From NCBI RefSeq assembly GCF_001040945.1, contig NZ_CP011930.1, positions 4,955,021 to 5,019,020 of the forward strand: a stretch of 64,000 nt of DNA, written 5' to 3'. The translations under genes and the position numbers were made by a program. The notes under the pieces were generated by a model. That model made no database searches and was not told where the DNA came from. It saw only the letters and a list, made by a program, of their open reading frames with translations. Positions 54,841 to 63,303 of the stretch are shown here, one piece after another. Source of the DNA: Herbaspirillum seropedicae. GTDB lineage: Bacteria; Pseudomonadota; Gammaproteobacteria; Burkholderiales; Burkholderiaceae_D. The stretch's first letter is position 1. Each line of letters starts with the position of its first letter.

Positions 54841-55581
54841 ATGCAAGAACTCATGCTCATGGGAAAACAAGATCACGTGTTGATCGTCGACGACGATCCC
54901 GACATCCGCCATCTGCTGGCCGATTACCTTGAGGCCGCCAGCTACCGCCCCTTCACCGCCGCCGGCGGACAGGAGATGTGGCGCATCCTGGGCAGCGAAC
55001 GCATTGACATCATCATCCTCGATCTCATGATGCCCGGCGAAGACGGCCTGGAGCTGTGCCGCGAGCTGCGCAAGAAGCGCAATACGCCGCTGGTCATGCT
55101 CACTGCGCGCGGCACCCTGATCGACCGCATCGTCGGTCTGGAAGTGGGCGCGGATGACTACCTGCCCAAGCCCTTCGACCCGCGCGAACTGCTGGCGCGT
55201 ATCAAGGTGATCCTGCGCCGCGCGCGCAGCTTCCCCGAAAAGCTGGAGGCCGATCGGGTGTCCCACATCCACTTTGCCGGATGGAAACTGGATACCCAGG
55301 CGCGCCAGGCCATTTCGCCGTCCGGCGTGACCATCACCCTGGGCGGCTCCGATTACCAGGTCCTGCGCGCCCTGCTGGAACATCCCCGGCGGGCGCTGTC
55401 GCGCGACTTCCTGCTCAACACGGTGTACGGCAAGGAAGCCATGCCCTTTGATCGCTCCATCGATGTGTGCATCAGCCGGCTGCGCCAGCAGCTCGGGGAC
55501 AATCCGCGCGAGCCTGCGCTGATCCGCACGGTACGCAACACCGGCTATATGCTGATGGCCGACGTGCTCTACGACACATGA
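54841..55581 (+). CDS. OmpR-family response regulator
   Basis: The 246-aa protein has a receiver domain (about 12-125) with acidic pocket DDD at 17-19, phosphorylated Asp61 in LDLMMPGEDG and Lys110 in LPKPFD. A C-terminal winged helix (about 145-240) has RRALSRDFLLNTVYG and RSIDVCISRLRQQL. The ATG at 54841 is chosen for family fit. The stop overlaps the kinase start (ATGA). Position between the Fiu receptor and a siderophore ABC system suggests control of iron uptake, but this is inference. Confidence 0.94.
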   Translation: MQELMLMGKQDHVLIVDDDPDIRHLLADYLEAASYRPFTAAGGQEMWRILGSERIDIIILDLMMPGEDGLELCRELRKKRNTPLVMLTARGTLIDRIVGLEVGADDYLPKPFDPRELLARIKVILRRARSFPEKLEADRVSHIHFAGWKLDTQARQAISPSGVTITLGGSDYQVLRALLEHPRRALSRDFLLNTVYGKEAMPFDRSIDVCISRLRQQLGDNPREPALIRTVRNTGYMLMADVLYDT

Positions 55582-57017
55582 ACCATGCCACACGCCGCCC
55601 CCGCGCCTGGCGGCCCTGGCCGCAAACCCTGTCAGGCCGGCTGGCCCTGATCCTGGTGGCGGGAATGCTGGCAGCGCAGATGCTGACCGGCACCATCTGG
55701 TACGACATGCGCTATGGCACCGCCATGGAAATGCCGACCCGACTGGCAGCGGCGCACCTGGCCGATGCCGTGCTGATTCTCGATGATGCTCCGGCGACCC
55801 AGCGCCAGGCACTGGCGCACTCATTGACGCGGGCGCAGTTCGTGCTATCCCTGCCGGACGTGGTCGACCGCGCCGACCTGGCTGTGCCTGGGCTGGCTCC
55901 AGCGTCATCGCCAACAACCCACGCCGACCAGGGTGTAGTCGATCTGTTTGGCACAGTGCTGCAACAGCATGCCGGGCCGCGCCCGTGGAAGATGCTTCAG
56001 TTGGGGCTGGACGACCAGCATGCCAACGCTGAGAGTTCCTGGTGGACGCTGCTGCGAGATGAATTCCCCCATGGCCGTTTTCGCGTACTGGTGACGCTCA
56101 AGGACGGGAGCTGGCTGCAAGCCGACATCGAGGAAGGCCAGGCTGGCATGAGCACCGCCCCGCATAGCGCCGCGTTCGATTACTTCATGCGCATCTATGC
56201 CCTGCGCATCTTTGCCGTGGTGTTGATCGCGTGGATGGCCGTGCGGCTTGCCATGAAACCCTTGCAGGTGATGGCCGAGGCGGCCGAGAAGCTGGGCGGC
56301 AACATCCGCAGCGCGCCGCTGGCCACTGACGGCCCGCTGGAAGTAAGCACCGCCGCCCAAGCCTTCAATGCCATGCAACGCCGCATCATCGACAATATTG
56401 CCGAACGCACGCGCTTTCTCGCAGCGGTATCGCACGACCTGCGCTCACCGATCACGCGCATGAAACTGCGAACGGAAATGCTGCCCGACGAACGGGGCAA
56501 GGAAAAATTCCGCAAGGACCTGGACGAAATGGATGCCCTGATCTCGGCCACCCTGAACGTGGTGCAAGACATCGATGTCCAGGAGCGCCCGCAATTGATT
56601 GACCTGGACAGCCTGCTCGAAAGCCTGCGCACCGACCAGGCCGAGGTCGGCGGGGAGGTCACGCTCAGCGGTCACGCCGCTCCGTTGCAAGGCTATCCAC
56701 GTAGTCTGAGACGCTGTCTGCAGAACCTGGTCGAAAACGCCGTGCGCTATGGGCAGCGCGCCCGTGTACAACTACAGGATGATGCCGATCAGGTGTGCAT
56801 CCGTGTCGACGACGACGGCCCCGGCATCCCGGAAGCCTTGCTGGAAAGGGTGCAGGAACCCTTCTATCGCCTGGAGCGTTCACGCAATGCGGGCACGGGT
56901 GGATTCGGCCTGGGCCTGTCGATCGCCGCCACGGTAGTGCAAGCCCACCGTGGCGTGATGAAACTGGTCAATCGACCAGGTGGAGGCCTGCGCGTGGAGA
57001 TTCTTATTCCACGCTGA
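55578..57017 (+). CDS. Sensor histidine kinase
   Basis: The 479-aa inner-membrane kinase has two membrane segments (about 20-40 and 207-225) bounding a 165-residue periplasmic sensor, then HAMP (about 225-275). The phospho-acceptor is His286 in AVSHDLRSPITRM. The catalytic domain has N-box NLVENAVRYGQ, DDDGPGIPE and GTGGFGLGLSI. It is coupled to the response regulator. Its 3' end overlaps the convergent ABC ATPase gene by 14 bases. Confidence 0.94.
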   Translation: MNHATRRPRAWRPWPQTLSGRLALILVAGMLAAQMLTGTIWYDMRYGTAMEMPTRLAAAHLADAVLILDDAPATQRQALAHSLTRAQFVLSLPDVVDRADLAVPGLAPASSPTTHADQGVVDLFGTVLQQHAGPRPWKMLQLGLDDQHANAESSWWTLLRDEFPHGRFRVLVTLKDGSWLQADIEEGQAGMSTAPHSAAFDYFMRIYALRIFAVVLIAWMAVRLAMKPLQVMAEAAEKLGGNIRSAPLATDGPLEVSTAAQAFNAMQRRIIDNIAERTRFLAAVSHDLRSPITRMKLRTEMLPDERGKEKFRKDLDEMDALISATLNVVQDIDVQERPQLIDLDSLLESLRTDQAEVGGEVTLSGHAAPLQGYPRSLRRCLQNLVENAVRYGQRARVQLQDDADQVCIRVDDDGPGIPEALLERVQEPFYRLERSRNAGTGGFGLGLSIAATVVQAHRGVMKLVNRPGGGLRVEILIPR

Positions 57018-57879
57018 GCAAGCCATCGATCTGCACCTGCCCATACCCCTGTGAACAGAACTCGATTCGTCCGTCGACCCCATAGGCCTGCGCCAGGGTG
57101 GCTGGAGTGATCACCTCCCGCGCTGCTCCGGCGCACAATAAACGGCCCTGGTGCAACAGCAAGGCGCGGTCCACGTGGCGGAAGGCGGTATTGAGATCAT
57201 GCAGCACCACCAGCGTCACCAGGCCGTGCAGGCGGGTTTCCTGCCGCAGCAGATCCATCACCAGATACTGGTAGTTCAGGTCCAGGGCAGAGAGCGGTTC
57301 ATCCAGCAACAGCACACGGGGACGCCGCACCAGCGCCTGGGCCAGCGCCGCCAGCTGACGCTGGCCACCGGATAGTTCATCCAGGTGACGTTGTGCCAGA
57401 TGGCCAATACCAAGATGCTGCAGCAGCGCTTGCACACGCTCCAGCTCCTGCGTATCCGGGCGCGTACGCTGCAGCGCCTGGGCCGCTACCAGCACCGATT
57501 CAAACACGGAAAGATGCACCGGCCGCGGCAGCGACTGCGGCATATAGACCACGTGCTGCGCCCGCGCAGCGGCATCCGCCTGCGCCAGTTCGGTCGGACC
57601 TAGGCGTACGCTACCCGCCTGCGCCCGCGTGAGCCCGCCGAGCGTACGCAGCAGCGTGGACTTGCCGCTGCCATTGGGGCCCAGCAAGGCGGTCACCGAG
57701 CCAGCCGTCAACTCCGGCAGATCCAGTCCCTGGATAACGCTGTGGCGGCCGTAGGCAACCTTCAGGCCAGCCACGCACAGTGATGCGGTATTCATGGCTG
57801 TGGCTGGCCGCTCTTGGACGGCGCATTCGGGGGAAACAACAGATTCTTCATGAAGCCCATCGCTCAGGGTGATATTCAT
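57004..57879 (-). CDS. Iron-siderophore ABC transporter ATPase (FecE/FhuC-like)
   Basis: The 291-aa ATPase has Walker A GPNGSGKST (67-75), signature LSGGQRQL, Walker B VLLLDEPLSALD and the switch His in VVLHDLN. The start at 57879 overlaps the permease stop (ATGA); an ATG 28 codons later (57795) matches the usual N-terminus, so the first 28 residues may be an extension or untranslated. Last gene of the binding protein-permease-ATPase operon. Confidence 0.93.
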   Translation of the reverse strand: MNITLSDGLHEESVVSPECAVQERPATAMNTASLCVAGLKVAYGRHSVIQGLDLPELTAGSVTALLGPNGSGKSTLLRTLGGLTRAQAGSVRLGPTELAQADAAARAQHVVYMPQSLPRPVHLSVFESVLVAAQALQRTRPDTQELERVQALLQHLGIGHLAQRHLDELSGGQRQLAALAQALVRRPRVLLLDEPLSALDLNYQYLVMDLLRQETRLHGLVTLVVLHDLNTAFRHVDRALLLHQGRLLCAGAAREVITPATLAQAYGVDGRIEFCSQGYGQVQIDGLLSVE

Positions 57880-58970
57880 TCGCGCCGCAGGCGGCGCAGC
57901 ACGATGATGAGAAACAGCGGGATACCGACCAGCGACGTAACGATGCCCACCGGAATGAGCACGCCCGGCAGCAGCGTCTTGGAGGCCACCGACGCCAACG
58001 AGATGATCAGCCCGCCGGCCATGGCGCTGCCCGGCAGGTAGTAGCGATGGTCCTCACCCAGCAGCAGGCGCGCGATGTGCGGCGCGACCAGGCCGACGAA
58101 ACCGATGGTGCCGACAAAGGACACCGACAGCGCTGCCAGCACGCTGATGCGCAAGAGGCTGAGCATGCGCAGGCGCGGCATGTCGATGCCGAAGCTGGCG
58201 GCACGTTCTTCACCTAAGCGCAGCGCCGTGAGCTTCCAGGCGTCGCGCAGCGAGAAGGGCGCCACCAGCGCAAACGCCAGCCCCAGGATCGCCACCGTGG
58301 TCCAGCTGGCGCGCGCCAAGCTCCCCATCGTCCAGAAAACGATCCCCTGCAGGGCCTCTTCGCTGGCTACGAATTGCAGCAGCATGATCAGCGCCTGAAA
58401 GGAATAGACCAAGGCGATGCCGAACAGGATCACACCCAATGTGGAGCCGCCACGCCAGCGCGCCACCCGCTCCAGCACCAGCACCGAAGCGAGTGCGGCG
58501 GCGCAGGCGCATGCCGAGACGGTCATGCCGGCAGGCAGCGCCGGGAAACGCCAGTTGAAAGTGATCGCCAGCGCGGCTCCGAAAGCTGCTGCGGCTGAAA
58601 TGCCGAGGGTATAGGGGCTGGCCAGCGGATTGTCCAGCACCGTCTGCATCTCCCCGCCGCCCAAGCCTAGGCACATGCCGACCAGCAACGCCATCACCGC
58701 AGTGGGCAGGCGGAATTCCCAGACCACCACCCGCAGTCCGGCCGGCGCAGCATCGGCGTGCAACAGCGTGGCCAACAGGTCCTGCACGGCAATACCGGCC
58801 GGACCTGTCGCGATATCCAGCACCACCGCCCCGATGATCAGCACCAGCAACGCGACCGTGAAGAGCAGGCGGCGGCGCATGCTACGCCGGTAGGCGCGCA
58901 CCGGATCGACCTGGGTGGCGTCAGCCTGTGCCCGCCCGGCCTTGGCTATCTCGAGACTGGCGAGGCTCAT
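57876..58970 (-). CDS. FecCD/BtuC-type ABC permease
   Basis: The 364-aa inner-membrane permease has about ten membrane segments. It has the family marks RLPTAVMALLVGMCLGLGGGEMQTVLDNPLASPYTLGIS and GTIGFVGLVAPHIARLLLGEDHRYYLP. It has a longer cytoplasmic N-terminus (about 32 residues) than E. coli FecC. The ATG at 58970 overlaps the stop of the binding protein. A single permease gene is consistent with a homodimer. Confidence 0.93.
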   Translation of the reverse strand: MSLASLEIAKAGRAQADATQVDPVRAYRRSMRRRLLFTVALLVLIIGAVVLDIATGPAGIAVQDLLATLLHADAAPAGLRVVVWEFRLPTAVMALLVGMCLGLGGGEMQTVLDNPLASPYTLGISAAAAFGAALAITFNWRFPALPAGMTVSACACAAALASVLVLERVARWRGGSTLGVILFGIALVYSFQALIMLLQFVASEEALQGIVFWTMGSLARASWTTVAILGLAFALVAPFSLRDAWKLTALRLGEERAASFGIDMPRLRMLSLLRISVLAALSVSFVGTIGFVGLVAPHIARLLLGEDHRYYLPGSAMAGGLIISLASVASKTLLPGVLIPVGIVTSLVGIPLFLIIVLRRLRRE

Positions 58971-60082
58971 TTGGCAGGCGCCGTCCAGTAGGTCCCCTGG
59001 CCATCCACGCTCAGGAAGCGCCGATACAGCTCGGCCTGCGTCGCTTCCGGATGGAGGGCCGCAGCGCGCTGGGGATAGAACCATTTAGCCAGGGCCTCCA
59101 CCGCCAACACGTTATAGGGCGAATTGTAGAAGGCATGCCAGATGCCGAAGGCGCGCTGCGATTTCACGGCCTCCAGTTCGCGGATGCCGGGGCGCGCCAG
59201 CAATGCCGACAAGCTCGATGCCGACAGCGCCGCAGTCGCGCCCGGCCCGATGAGCAGCCCGTCGCGGCCCGGCTCGGAGCGGCTGCCGGTGGCGATATAG
59301 ATGTCCGGCTGATGCGATAGCAGATACTCCATGCTGACATCGCCCAGCGCGCCCGGCACCAGGCCCGCTACGATGTTCACGCCCCCTGCCGCCTGCACCA
59401 TGTCGCCATAGCTGCCGTTGCCCGTGGTATGGCAGCAGGCCGGCCAGACGCCTGCCAGCATCTCGACGAAGACGCGCGGACGCTCAGCCTGCGGGACCGG
59501 CGCTACGATCTGTCGCACCTGTTCCAGATGCGACTGGTAGAACTCGATGTATTGCTCGGCTTCCTTTTCGCGGCCTAGTGCCTGGCCCAGCAGCTTCATG
59601 CTCGGCACCGTATGCAGCAGAGGCTTGTCGCGGAAGTCGATGAAGATGACCGGAATGCCCGCCTCATGCAACGCCCGCAACATGGGGGTGTTGCGGGTAG
59701 GACCATGGCCGGTCAGGCCGAAGATGGCCAGATCGGGCCGCAGCGAGACAATCTTCTCGGGACTGACGCTGGCCTCGGAACTCTTGCCGATCAGCGGCAC
59801 CTGGCCAGCTTGCGGAAAACGCTTGAGCAACTGGCCCCAGGCATACGGATCCTGGGCCTTCAGTTCGCCTTGCCAACCGATGATGCGCTGGATGGGGTTC
59901 TCCCGATCTAGCAAGGCCATGGCGAAGACGAAGCGCCCTTCACCCAGCAACACACGTTGCGGATGATCGGGCAGCTCGACCTGGCGGCCAGCCAGGTCGG
60001 TCACCACGCGGGCCGAGGCATGCGCACACAACAACAGGGCTGACACTATCGCCAGCCCGGAAACAAAACGCCTGAAAGTCAC
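58967..60082 (-). CDS. Iron-siderophore ABC transporter substrate-binding protein
   Basis: The 371-aa class III binding protein has a signal peptide (1 to about 24, ending ASA) and two lobes joined by a helix. ARVVTDLAGRQVELPDHPQRVLLGEGRF is the usual opening, and the mid-chain CCHTTGNGSYGDMVQAAGGVNIVAG is typical of the family. The GTG start at 60082 has GGGAG upstream. Heads the ABC operon and is preceded by a long inverted repeat with a Fur-like core. The ligand could be a ferric siderophore or heme; the family also includes vitamin B12 binders. Confidence 0.9.
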   Translation of the reverse strand: MTFRRFVSGLAIVSALLLCAHASARVVTDLAGRQVELPDHPQRVLLGEGRFVFAMALLDRENPIQRIIGWQGELKAQDPYAWGQLLKRFPQAGQVPLIGKSSEASVSPEKIVSLRPDLAIFGLTGHGPTRNTPMLRALHEAGIPVIFIDFRDKPLLHTVPSMKLLGQALGREKEAEQYIEFYQSHLEQVRQIVAPVPQAERPRVFVEMLAGVWPACCHTTGNGSYGDMVQAAGGVNIVAGLVPGALGDVSMEYLLSHQPDIYIATGSRSEPGRDGLLIGPGATAALSASSLSALLARPGIRELEAVKSQRAFGIWHAFYNSPYNVLAVEALAKWFYPQRAAALHPEATQAELYRRFLSVDGQGTYWTAPAK

Positions 60083-60107
60083 AATGCTCCCTCGCAGATT
60101 CTTCGAA

Positions 60108-60138
60108 GCGACTCATTTCCTCAATAGAAATGAGTCGC
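60108..60138. promoter_or_regulatory. 12-bp inverted repeat upstream of the ABC operon
   Basis: GCGACTCATTTC (60108-60119) and its exact complement (60127-60138) are separated by seven bases, 26 bases before the binding-protein start. The adjacent sequence 60126-60144 contains AATG-N4-TCATT on the minus strand, the core spacing of a Fur box (about 10 of 19 positions). It could be an iron-dependent operator or a binding site of the linked response regulator. Confidence 0.5.
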
Positions 60139-60144
60139 ATTTGG

Positions 60145-60564
60145 AGCAGCAACTATAGGCCGGTCATGCCGTCTCAATATTTCACTGGCGCTCTAAAAAG
60201 TAATGAAATGTACGGTAACAACGATTACTCAACTTTCTATTACATTTCAGCGCAGCGGAAGTTACGGCCGGGCATCCAGAGAACAGGCAAGACCCATGGT
60301 GAGGAATTGATATCGCGCAAGGTATCTATCGTCCAACACCTGCATACTGTTTCCCAGCAGAATACGTTGCTGTTTTTGCAATTTTGTATCGAGCCTGGCA
60401 CTTGGTTGATAGAGAAGACCGGCTCGCGCCTTGCACCTGCATTGAAGGTGGACGCCCATTTATGCCACAGTGAATTGGAAGCATAAGGCTGCCAAACGGC
60501 GGACTTATCCTTCCGTTTTGACGTTGAGTCGGACGACGACGTGATGGAGTGGGACGGGATGAAA
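60145..60564. other. Low-GC gap between ABC operon and tRNA-Arg
   Basis: No gene is supported in this 420-base stretch. A 118-codon open frame starting at 60130 has no ribosome site or family resemblance. Base composition is clearly lower in GC than the surroundings. It abuts the 3' end of tRNA-Arg, a common integration site, but no repeated tRNA end was found. Confidence 0.45.
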
Positions 60565-60640
60565 TGGCGCGGCTGGCGGGGATCGAACCCACGACCCTTG
60601 GCTTCGGAGGCCAATACTCTATCCACTGAGCTACAGCCGC
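60565..60640 (-). tRNA. tRNA-Arg (CCG)
   Basis: The 76-nt minus-strand cloverleaf has acceptor GCGGCTG paired with CAGCCGC, discriminator G and encoded CCA. The D-arm is TAGCTCAG, the anticodon loop CTCCGAA with anticodon CCG, and the T-loop GTTCGAT. No terminator with a clear T-run follows. Confidence 0.97.
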
Positions 60641-60873
60641 GCTGATGGGGCGAACCCCGAGAAGGCCTGAAGGATACCGTCTTTCCATCGGCACGTCCAT
60701 GGCACTGGCGGTTTTTCCGTGTCAAACGGAAAGCATTGTGACTATAATCAAGAGTTCGGCGAGAGAGCGCAATGAAAGCCCTGCCTGATCCTAGTTCCAC
60801 GCAATGCCAGGCGATACAAAGGGAAGCGACGTTTTCCGCCCCAATTTCGAGGAACCATTACGGAGGGACGCCA

Positions 60874-61443
60874 ATGAGGTCAGCTCAGCATGAACACGAG
60901 TCAGCAATCAAGACTCCCAAACAATTGATCGCAGCCGTGGTCGCAGGTTTTATGGTCCCCATCGTGTGCATCGTGCTGCTGGTGCAGTACGTGACCAATG
61001 GCCCCAAGACCGGCGCCGGTTCCGACAGCCAGACCCCTGACATGATCGCCGCGCGCATCAAGCCGGTCTCCGACGACGGCTTCACCTTCCGCGACGCCAA
61101 CGGTCCCAAGCAACTGCTCTCCGGCGAAGAAGTCTACAAGACCACCTGCGCCGCCTGCCATAGCGCCGGCGTGGCCGGTGCGCCCAAGGTGGGCGATGCC
61201 GCTTCCTGGCAAGCCCGCATCGCCCAGGGCTACGACACCCTGGTCTCGCATGCCATCAACGGCCTGCGCGCCATGCCGGCCAAGGGCGGCAACCCCGACC
61301 TGGATGACGTGGAAATCCAGCGTACCGTCGTCTACATGGCCAACCAGTCCGGCGCCAAGTTCAAGGAACCCGAGGTGAAAGCACCGGCTGCCGCACCCGC
61401 CGAGGGCGCAGCCCCCGCCGCTGACGCCGCCGCAGCCAAGTAA
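60874..61443 (+). CDS. Membrane-anchored cytochrome c (c5-type)
   Basis: The 189-aa protein has one N-terminal membrane anchor (about 19-40) followed by a periplasmic monoheme cytochrome c domain with CAACH at 92-96 and a later Met ligand in the LRAMPAKGG loop. The C-terminal tail is Ala/Pro/Glu-rich. GGAGGG precedes the ATG at 60874. It probably carries electrons from the bc1 complex to a terminal oxidase. A strong terminator follows. Confidence 0.92.
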   Translation: MRSAQHEHESAIKTPKQLIAAVVAGFMVPIVCIVLLVQYVTNGPKTGAGSDSQTPDMIAARIKPVSDDGFTFRDANGPKQLLSGEEVYKTTCAACHSAGVAGAPKVGDAASWQARIAQGYDTLVSHAINGLRAMPAKGGNPDLDDVEIQRTVVYMANQSGAKFKEPEVKAPAAAPAEGAAPAADAAAAK

Positions 61444-61473
61444 TTCGTACCCGGCCAATCCGGCCGGCCCATG

Positions 61474-61507
61474 AAAAAGCCCCGATGGCGTCGCCTCGGG
61501 GCTTTTT
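61474..61507 (+). terminator. Terminator after the cytochrome c gene
   Basis: A 12-bp stem AAAAAGCCCCGA/TCGGGGCTTTTT, extended by GGCG/CGCC inside, is followed by T residues. It could also serve the convergent OmpA-like gene. Confidence 0.9.
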
Positions 61508-61546
61508 CATTGCTCGTTGCTAGCGCTCCCGCGCCGTATCACTGCC

Positions 61547-62272
61547 TCAGTAACGTTGGGGCGGAGGCGGCGGTGGGTAGTTGCCGGGGGCGTAGCCAGC
61601 CGGAGCCTGCTGCGGTGCTGCAGCCTGCTGCTCGGCCACGAAGATTTCCACGCGGCGGTTGCGGGCGCGGTTGGCGTCCGAGGTATTGGCCACCAGCGGC
61701 TCATGCGATCCGCGTCCCTGGATGCTGAAGCGATTGGCCGCCACGCCGCGCGAGCTCAGGTAGTCGCGGGTACGGCTGGCGCGTTGCAGCGAGAGCGGGT
61801 CGTTGATGGCGTCGCTGCCGGTGTTGTCGGTGTGGCCCACGATGGTGACCGTGGTGGCCGGGTTCTCGACCAGCGTGGCGGCAAAGCGGTCCAGCACCGG
61901 GCGCATCTCGGGCTTGATGTCGGCACGACCGGTGTCGAAGGAGATGTCGCTGGGGATTTCCAGCTTCAGGCGATTGTCTGCGGTCTGCGAGACCTGCACG
62001 CCAGTGCCTTGGGTGGCCTCTTCCATGGCGCGCTTCTGGTTTTCCATGCGATTGGACCAGATGTTGCCCGCCACCGCGCCGATCGCGCCGCCGATGGCCG
62101 CACCGCCCAGGGCGCGTCCGCCGCCCCCGCCGCCAGTGGCGGCGCCAATGATGCCGCCCAGGCCTGCACCAATGCCCGCGCCGGTCGCGGTGCCGCGCTG
62201 GGTGGGGCTCATATCGGCGCAGCCCGACAGGGCCAGTACGCCGGCAATGGCTGCAATGGAAAGTTTCTTCAT
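61547..62272 (-). CDS. OmpA-family lipoprotein with glycine zipper
   Basis: The 241-aa protein has a lipoprotein signal (lipobox LSGC, Cys18), then a glycine-zipper segment (about 30-72, GAGIGAGLGGIIGAATGG) like YMGG/YiaD proteins. A C-terminal OmpA-like peptidoglycan-binding domain (about 105-215) has HTDNTGSDAIN, LSLQRASRTRDYL and NRRVEIFV. It ends in a Pro/Gln tail. Probably an outer-membrane lipoprotein tied to the cell wall. Confidence 0.93.
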   Translation of the reverse strand: MKKLSIAAIAGVLALSGCADMSPTQRGTATGAGIGAGLGGIIGAATGGGGGGRALGGAAIGGAIGAVAGNIWSNRMENQKRAMEEATQGTGVQVSQTADNRLKLEIPSDISFDTGRADIKPEMRPVLDRFAATLVENPATTVTIVGHTDNTGSDAINDPLSLQRASRTRDYLSSRGVAANRFSIQGRGSHEPLVANTSDANRARNRRVEIFVAEQQAAAPQQAPAGYAPGNYPPPPPPQRY

Positions 62273-62374
62273 GTCACGTCCTTTCTGCCTTCTCATGTTG
62301 TTGTCCAGGCCCTGGGCCGGTGTTCTTCAGAGCGACTTGCGGCGAATATGTTCCTGATGGGCTTGTCCAAATGA

Positions 62375-62403
62375 CAAAGGCATCCGGAAAACGGATGCCT
62401 TTG
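62375..62403 (-). terminator. Terminator of the YqjD/YqjE-like operon
   Basis: The perfect 12-bp stem CAAAGGCATCCG/CGGATGCCTTTG has a five-base loop and lies 29 bases past the stop of the 62432-62863 gene. The minus-strand tail TCATTTGG is only moderately T-rich. Confidence 0.75.
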
Positions 62404-62431
62404 TGTCTATCCTGCCCGCCACGCCATGGCC

Positions 62432-62863
62432 TTACGGTTCAGGCGGTCCTTCCAGCGGCAGCTGCTCTTGCTCCGCCGCTGCGCCGCGCTGGCTGAAGTA
62501 ATAGGCCAGCCCGCCCACCATGGCCACTACGCCGCCCAGCATCAGGGGCTTGCGCAGCCAGCGTCGCGACAGCAGGGAAGCGCCCGTCATCAGCAAGGGC
62601 GTCACTGTCTGCAGGTTCAGGTTGCCCAGACCGCCCGCGGTGAGGGACTTGATGGATTGCACCGTCCTGCCGCCGCCGAAGAGGGAAACGGCAAAATGGC
62701 CCACGCGGCTCAGCGCACCCTTGGCCAGCGATTCGGCGCTGAGGTTCTCGCGCACGACTTCACGCGCCTCCATCACGCCCAGCCGGTACAGCGCGCCCTG
62801 CGCCAATACCTTGCGCTTGCGCTCCTCGTGGGTCATGCCGTGATCCTGGTCTGTTGTCTGCAT
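62432..62863 (-). CDS. Conserved hypothetical membrane protein (YqjK-position)
   Basis: The 143-aa protein is not confidently assigned. It starts with a charged region (MTHEERKRKVLAQGALYRLGVMEAREVV) and has one or two hydrophobic segments (about 85-125), then an acidic Gln/Pro tail. It is third in a short operon after a DUF883 gene and a holin-like gene. That is the place of YqjK in the E. coli yqjDEK set, though similarity to YqjK is weak. GAGGAT precedes the ATG. Confidence 0.75.
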   Translation of the reverse strand: MQTTDQDHGMTHEERKRKVLAQGALYRLGVMEAREVVRENLSAESLAKGALSRVGHFAVSLFGGGRTVQSIKSLTAGGLGNLNLQTVTPLLMTGASLLSRRWLRKPLMLGGVVAMVGGLAYYFSQRGAAAEQEQLPLEGPPEP

Positions 62864-62884
62864 GGCTATCCTCGAAAAATACGC

Positions 62885-63292
62885 TTACAGCAAGGCATCA
62901 CGGTCCTTGCGCAGCTCGGCCATGGTCTGCGGCAGCGACAGCTTGCCCTGCAACAGCACCGAACGCGCATACCAGACTAGGCCGACCGTGGCCACGGTAA
63001 ACACCATGCCCAGGAGAGCCAGGATCTTCCAGCCCCAGGTATCCCAGGCGAGCATGACGATCAATACCGACCAGAAGGCGATGGCGAACCACAGCCCCAC
63101 TGCCGCCAAGACGAAGATGACGGCGAAACGCACCAGGTTGGCGCCGATCTCCGACATCTCCAGAGAGGCCAGCTCAATACGGCTGATGATCAGGCCGAGC
63201 AGGTTCTTGGCCAGGCCCAGCAGGCCTGCCGTCAGCCCGGGATGGGCGGCCGGGGCGGGTGCGCCCTGGCCTTCCTTGTGGGGATTGGGCAT
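62885..63292 (-). CDS. YqjE / phage holin-like superfamily membrane protein
   Basis: The 135-aa protein has two predicted membrane helices (about 55-78 and 85-110) after an amphipathic segment (LLGLAKNLLGLIISRIELASLEMSEIGANLVRF). This resembles the YqjE/holin-X superfamily, which is chromosomal and not a lysis gene. It lies between the DUF883 gene and the third operon gene with gaps of 11 and 21 bases. Confidence 0.85.
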   Translation of the reverse strand: MPNPHKEGQGAPAPAAHPGLTAGLLGLAKNLLGLIISRIELASLEMSEIGANLVRFAVIFVLAAVGLWFAIAFWSVLIVMLAWDTWGWKILALLGMVFTVATVGLVWYARSVLLQGKLSLPQTMAELRKDRDALL

Positions 63293-63303
63293 CGCTGCAG
63301 CGC

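Noticed and set aside
60130..60486. 118-codon plus-strand open frame before tRNA-Arg
   Set aside because: It starts inside the inverted repeat of the ABC operon promoter, lacks a ribosome site and resembles nothing known.
62885..63292. Prophage holin
   Set aside because: The protein belongs to the chromosomal YqjE/holin-X group, lies in a DUF883 operon, and no phage gene is nearby.
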